The notes under the pieces: generated by a model | Told to the model about the DNA's origin: nothing | The model's database searches: none | The model's input: the letters and a program-made list of their open reading frames with translations, nothing else | Origin: Arthrobacter globiformis | GTDB lineage: Bacteria; Actinomycetota; Actinomycetes; Actinomycetales; Micrococcaceae | NCBI RefSeq assembly: GCF_030818015.1 | Contig: NZ_JAUSZX010000001.1 | Coordinates: 3,100,001-3,164,000 of the forward strand | DNA length: 64,000 nt | Direction: 5' to 3' | Part shown: in pieces, positions 60,896-64,000 of the stretch | Layout: every line of letters begins with the position of its first letter | Position numbering within the stretch: position 1 is the stretch's first letter | Position numbers and translations under genes: made by a program

Positions 60896-62044
60896 TCATC
60901 CGGCGGCTCGCCGGACGCTGGCGGCCACCGTGAATTTGGGGTTCCGGCCCCTCACCGTGGTGGGACCAACCAGCCGCTCCAGGGCTGGCGAATAGCGCAG
61001 GTGGCTGTTGAATACCGCCCAGAGCTGGCCTCCGGGCGCCAGCACCCGGCCGGCTGCCTCGAACAGCTTCAGCCCCGCCCCGGCGTGGACGCTGGAACCG
61101 AGGTGGAACGGGGGGTTCAGGAGGATCAGGTCCGCGCTTCCGGCCGGAAGGGTGCTCATCGCATCATCCTGGACGGCCGTGATGCTGGCGGCCAGGCCGT
61201 TGGCCCGGGCAGTTGCCTCCGCCGACGCCACTGCGGCCGCGGACCGGTCCGTGGCGACGACCTCGGCGTCGGGGTTCCGTCGGGCGTACATTGCTGCAAG
61301 GATCCCGGTGCCGCAGCCCAGGTCCACGGCGCTTGCGGCAGCAGGCATCTCCGGCAGGAACGTCAGCAGGAAGCGGGTTCCAATGTCCAGGCGGGTGCCC
61401 GCGAAAACGGCTCCGTGTGCGCAGATGTCGAGATCGAGTTCGGCGTTGTGTTCCGTCACGGGGTAGGGCGGAATTCCCTCCGCACGCAACAGGTCCGAGG
61501 CAATGAGAAGCCGTGATTTTTGCCGGGCCAGCTGCGGCTGGACCGTGCCGAAGTACTTTCCCAGCACTGCATTCATGCCGAGGGACATGTGCTTGACCCG
61601 GCCGCCGGCAAGCAAGACAGCGCCTGCGGGCGCGTGCCGGGCAACGGCGTCGGAAATCTCTTCGAGTTCAGCGAGCGTCTTGGGAAGCTGCAGCAGCACC
61701 AGGTCCGCGCCGGACAGCAGTTCGGCGCCGAGCGGCAGATGGGCAAAGCCTGCGGCGACTCCCAGCGCCGCCGCGTTGTTGCGCAGCGCCCGCTCCCCCG
61801 TGACCAGGTCCTGGTGCACCCTCACCTCGGCCGGTGCCGGACCCGCACCGCCGGCCAGCAGCCCGAGCGTGAGCGCCCCGTAGTTGTCCCCGATGACGGC
61901 CACCGTGCTGTCCGTGGTGAGCAGATCCGAGGCGGCGTCCAGCAGGAGGGAGTCGGTGGCGTCCCACGCCTGAAGGTTGGCGGCCTCGACATCCGGGTAC
62001 CTTCGAAGCAAGCCCAGGACCTGCCCAAGACCGTTTTCTGTCAC
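60896..62044 (-). CDS. class I SAM methyltransferase of the RlmG/RsmC type
   Basis: rRNA guanine-N2 methyltransferase-like protein. The 382-residue sequence has a degenerate N-terminal methyltransferase fold (AVIGDNYGALTLGLLAGG) and a C-terminal active fold: AVDLGCGTGILAAMYARRNP, ATDRSAAAVASAEATARANG, and LILLNPPFHLGSSVHAGAGL. NPPFH is the catalytic motif of this family. The precise target (16S or 23S) cannot be told. I start at GTG 62044 (VTENGLGQVL); the open frame further upstream is Gly/Arg-rich and overlaps the next gene. Confidence 0.85.
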   Translation of the reverse strand: MTENGLGQVLGLLRRYPDVEAANLQAWDATDSLLLDAASDLLTTDSTVAVIGDNYGALTLGLLAGGAGPAPAEVRVHQDLVTGERALRNNAAALGVAAGFAHLPLGAELLSGADLVLLQLPKTLAELEEISDAVARHAPAGAVLLAGGRVKHMSLGMNAVLGKYFGTVQPQLARQKSRLLIASDLLRAEGIPPYPVTEHNAELDLDICAHGAVFAGTRLDIGTRFLLTFLPEMPAAASAVDLGCGTGILAAMYARRNPDAEVVATDRSAAAVASAEATARANGLAASITAVQDDAMSTLPAGSADLILLNPPFHLGSSVHAGAGLKLFEAAGRVLAPGGQLWAVFNSHLRYSPALERLVGPTTVRGRNPKFTVAASVRRAAG

Positions 62045-62097
62045 GTGTTGCCGCCGCCTCTTCCTTGCTTGTTGGGCGGAAACCCGCCTGTGCAAAT

Positions 62098-63315
62098 CTA
62101 CCGTGGATCCGTTGCGGCTGCGGGGGCCGCCAGGAGTTTGAGGATTTCGGTCACCGCGGCCCGGCCGGCGCGGTTTGCGCCGATGGTGGACGACGACGGG
62201 CCGTAGCCCACCAGATGCACCCGGGGTTCCGCCGCCACCTGCGTTCCTTCCATGGCTATCCCGCCGCCTGGTCCCCGCAGGTGCAGCGGCGCCAGATGCT
62301 CCAGCTCGGCCCGGAAGCCGGTGGCCCACAGGATCACGTCCGCCGCGAGGAACCCGCCGTCCGCCAGCCGGACGCCGCCGGGTTCTATCGCGGTGAACAT
62401 CGGCCGGCGTTCGAGCACGCCGCGCGCGGCTGCAGCCCGGAGGGCCGGAGTCCGGATGAGCCCGGTGGCGGCCACAACGCTTTGCGGCGGCAGTCCCTGC
62501 CGTACCCGCTCTTCCACCAGGGCCACGGCATCGTGCCCGGCCTGCCGGTCGAACCCCTCCCGCCACACGGGCTCGCGGCGCGTGAACCAGCTCGTCGACG
62601 TGACCTTGGAGATTTCGTCAAGCAGCCCGACGGCGGAAATCCCGCCGCCCACAACGATGACGTGCAGGCCCCGGAACTCCTCGGCGGACACATAGTCGGC
62701 CACGTGCAGCTGACGGCCGCCGAACGTGAACTGGCCCGGATAGATCGGCCAGAACGGCCTGGTCCACGTTCCCGTAGCGTTGATGACTGCCCTCGCCGAC
62801 CAACCGCCGTCGGACGTGGTGATCCTTAACCGCCCGGCCGGATCAGCGTCTTCGCGTTCGACGGCGAGCACCTTGACTGGCCGCTCGACGGCCAGGCCGA
62901 TCTGCCGCTCGTAGGCGGCAAAATAGCGGCTGAGGAAGGCGGAACTCGGTTCCGCCGGGTCGACGTCCGGCTGCGGTATTCCGGGAAGGTCGCTGATGCC
63001 GTTGACCGTGGCCATAAGCAGGCTCTTCCAGCGGTGCCGCCAGGCTCCGCCCGGCCCGTCCTCGGCGTCGAGCACCGCGTAGGTCCCGCCTGGACCGGCT
63101 GCCGTAGCTGCCCCAACTGGCTGCCCTGCGGCCGGGGCGGGCGTGAACCCGCGGCGGGCCAGGTGGAAGGCGGCGGAGAGGCCGGCCTGACCTGCGCCGA
63201 TGACCACGACGTCGGCGTTCCGGGTCGCTCTGGCGCTCACAGTGTCGCCGTTGCCAGTTGCACCGTTCAGCGTGTCGCCGCTCAGAGTCTCACCGCTCGG
63301 AGTGTCACCGCTCAA
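62098..63315 (-). CDS. flavin-containing monooxygenase-like FAD/NAD(P) oxidoreductase
   Basis: NADPH-dependent FAD oxidoreductase. The 405-residue protein has the FAD-binding VVVIGAGQAGLSAAFHLARR, the GGAWRHRWKSL loop, NATGTWTRPFWPIYPGQ and the NADPH-binding HVIVVGGGISAVGLLDEI. ILWATGFRAELEHLAPL closes it. This is the pattern of the CzcO/FMO-like family; the substrate is unknown. The TTG start at 63315 (GGGGGGAG upstream) includes five repeats of the SGDTx kind; GTG 63240 would leave the repeats untranslated. An Ala/Pro insert lies at about residues 58-73. Confidence 0.87.
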   Translation of the reverse strand: MSGDTPSGETLSGDTLNGATGNGDTVSARATRNADVVVIGAGQAGLSAAFHLARRGFTPAPAAGQPVGAATAAGPGGTYAVLDAEDGPGGAWRHRWKSLLMATVNGISDLPGIPQPDVDPAEPSSAFLSRYFAAYERQIGLAVERPVKVLAVEREDADPAGRLRITTSDGGWSARAVINATGTWTRPFWPIYPGQFTFGGRQLHVADYVSAEEFRGLHVIVVGGGISAVGLLDEISKVTSTSWFTRREPVWREGFDRQAGHDAVALVEERVRQGLPPQSVVAATGLIRTPALRAAAARGVLERRPMFTAIEPGGVRLADGGFLAADVILWATGFRAELEHLAPLHLRGPGGGIAMEGTQVAAEPRVHLVGYGPSSSTIGANRAGRAAVTEILKLLAAPAAATDPR

Positions 63316-63316
63316 C
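63242..63316. repeat. five 15-bp tandem units at the 5' end of the monooxygenase gene
   Basis: Units begin at 63242, 63257, 63272, 63287 and 63302, each close to GTGTCACCGCTCAGA. On the coding strand they give SGDTP, SGETL, SGDTL, NGATG and NGDTV. The unit core resembles the 14-bp repeat at 11780 and, loosely, the 15-bp repeat in dnaE2. Confidence 0.85.
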
Positions 63317-63404
63317 AGTGCCGCTCCCCCCGCTCGTTCATCCGCTCCACGTCTTCATCCTAGGCGCCGTCCCAGCCTGGCTGCCGCCCGTCATCGCACG
63401 CGAA

Positions 63405-63438
63405 GGGTCCTCCTGCACACCAAGGTGCAGGAGGACCC
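63405..63438 (-). terminator. hairpin after the repeat protein gene
   Basis: 14-bp perfect stem GGGTCCTCCTGCAC with its complement around ACCAAG. It lies 29 bases past the stop of the minus-strand partial gene, between it and the monooxygenase gene. Confidence 0.8.
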
Positions 63439-63466
63439 GGGGGCTTTCGCTTGATTGTCCCTTGTC

Positions 63467-64000
63467 TCAGTCGTCGCTGCCGTGGCCGCCGCTGCCGCCG
63501 CTGTCGTCGCCGGGCTCAGTGGCCTTGTGGTCTCCGCCCTTGTCGTCGCCGGGCTCAGTGGCCTTGTGGTCTCCGCCGTGGTCGTCGCCGGGCTCCGCCA
63601 CCCGGGGGGCCTGGTCTGAGCGGAGACCGCCGTTGTCGTCGCCGGGCTCGGGCGTTGTCCGCCGCCCGCCCTTGTCGTCACCCGGTTCGACGGAGAAGGA
63701 GCCGCTGCCGACGAAATTCTCGGCCGGCGCTGCCACGGTTCCGCCGTTGTCGTCGCCCGGCTCACGGGTGGTCCGGAGGCCACCCTTGTCGTCGCCCGCT
63801 TCCGCGGGTTTGGACGCCTTCTTGGCGGCTGCTGCCTTCTTGTCGTTGGCTTGCTTGTCATCACTGGGCTTCGCGGTTGCCGTGGAGGAGCTGACTGCGG
63901 GAGCCGGGGTTCTGGTGGCAGAGTCGTCCGTTACGAGGACGCTCCTGGCGTCGTCACTGGTACCCGAGCCGTTGTTGCTCAGCGACTGGGTGGTGGCGAA
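63467..64000 (-). CDS. acidic Gly-rich repeat protein, 5' end cut by the window
   Basis: The last 177 residues of a protein that runs off the right edge. Its visible N-terminal part is Ser/Thr/Ala/Lys-rich (DKKAAAAKKASKPAEAG). Then come about seven copies of the motif E-P-G-D-D-x-G-G (x is Lys, Asn, His or Ser), separated by short spacers such as LRTTR and DHKAT. Two 39-base units near 63502-63580 are almost identical. The motif resembles Asp/Gly-rich calcium-binding repeats but is not RTX. No cysteine is present. The N-terminal domain is outside the window, so no function can be given. Confidence 0.75.
   Translation of the reverse strand, partial: FATTQSLSNNGSGTSDDARSVLVTDDSATRTPAPAVSSSTATAKPSDDKQANDKKAAAAKKASKPAEAGDDKGGLRTTREPGDDNGGTVAAPAENFVGSGSFSVEPGDDKGGRRTTPEPGDDNGGLRSDQAPRVAEPGDDHGGDHKATEPGDDKGGDHKATEPGDDSGGSGGHGSDD

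Overview
The window comes from a high-GC actinobacterium. The order thrS / HIT hydrolase / phosphatidylinositol-phosphate synthase / pdxST / yebC / ruvCAB / yajC-secDF / relA, together with mycoredoxin, nrdHIEF, MurT-GatD, DnaE2 and frequent GTG/TTG starts, points to the Micrococcaceae, most likely Arthrobacter or a close relative. No rRNA or tRNA gene, insertion sequence, integrase, prophage or CRISPR array was seen. Most of the window is ordinary chromosomal housekeeping DNA. The left edge cuts the 3' end of relA and the right edge cuts the 5' end of a repeat-rich acidic protein.

Layout. 1-9.6 kb: minus-strand block pdxT, yebC, ruvC, ruvA, ruvB, yajC, secD, secF, relA. 9.7-15.2 kb: a patch inserted between pdxT and pdxS holding murT-gatD (peptidoglycan amidation), a CapA-type lipoprotein and an M3 metallopeptidase. 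15.4-19.7 kb: pdxS, pgsA, HIT, thrS. 19.9-23.9 kb: a LexA-boxed SOS mutagenesis pair (DUF6504-dnaE2) with no imuA/imuB beside it. 24-34 kb: small stress, repair and metabolic genes (chorismate mutase, three VOC proteins, SRAP, mycoredoxin, lipoate-ligase-like, thioesterase, Nudix, DksA-like, CsbD) plus several broken genes. 34-36 kb: an ammonium transporter behind a GlnR-like operator, then an AlkD-like protein. 37-45 kb: a GH16 lipoprotein, RNase Z, RlmC, an Hpt-like protein, a dienelactone hydrolase, DinB, an aldo/keto reductase, DUF2087 and ChaB. 45-47.8 kb: a gene-poor stretch with a frameshifted gene and a C39-like lipoprotein. 47.8-52 kb: the class Ib ribonucleotide reductase operon nrdHIEF with a candidate NrdR box. 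52.3-57.5 kb: LysR, DUF2004, metE and metF. 58-64 kb: a lipoprotein of unknown function, a ROK repressor, an RlmG/RsmC-type methyltransferase, a flavin monooxygenase and the partial repeat protein.

Functional links. metF supplies methyl-THF to metE in one operon. NrdH reduces NrdEF and NrdI activates NrdF. RuvABC and DnaE2 serve DNA repair. PdxS/PdxT make PLP but are separated here. YajC-SecD-SecF assist protein export.

The most interesting items are signals rather than a new multi-gene system: a four-half-site GlnR-type operator with 11-bp periodicity, a structured metF leader next to a palindromic operator, the SOS box in front of a mutasome cassette without imuAB, three frameshifted or decayed genes, short tandem repeats encoding pentapeptides at gene ends, and a MurT that lacks the zinc-ribbon cysteines. 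I found no convincing wholly new system.
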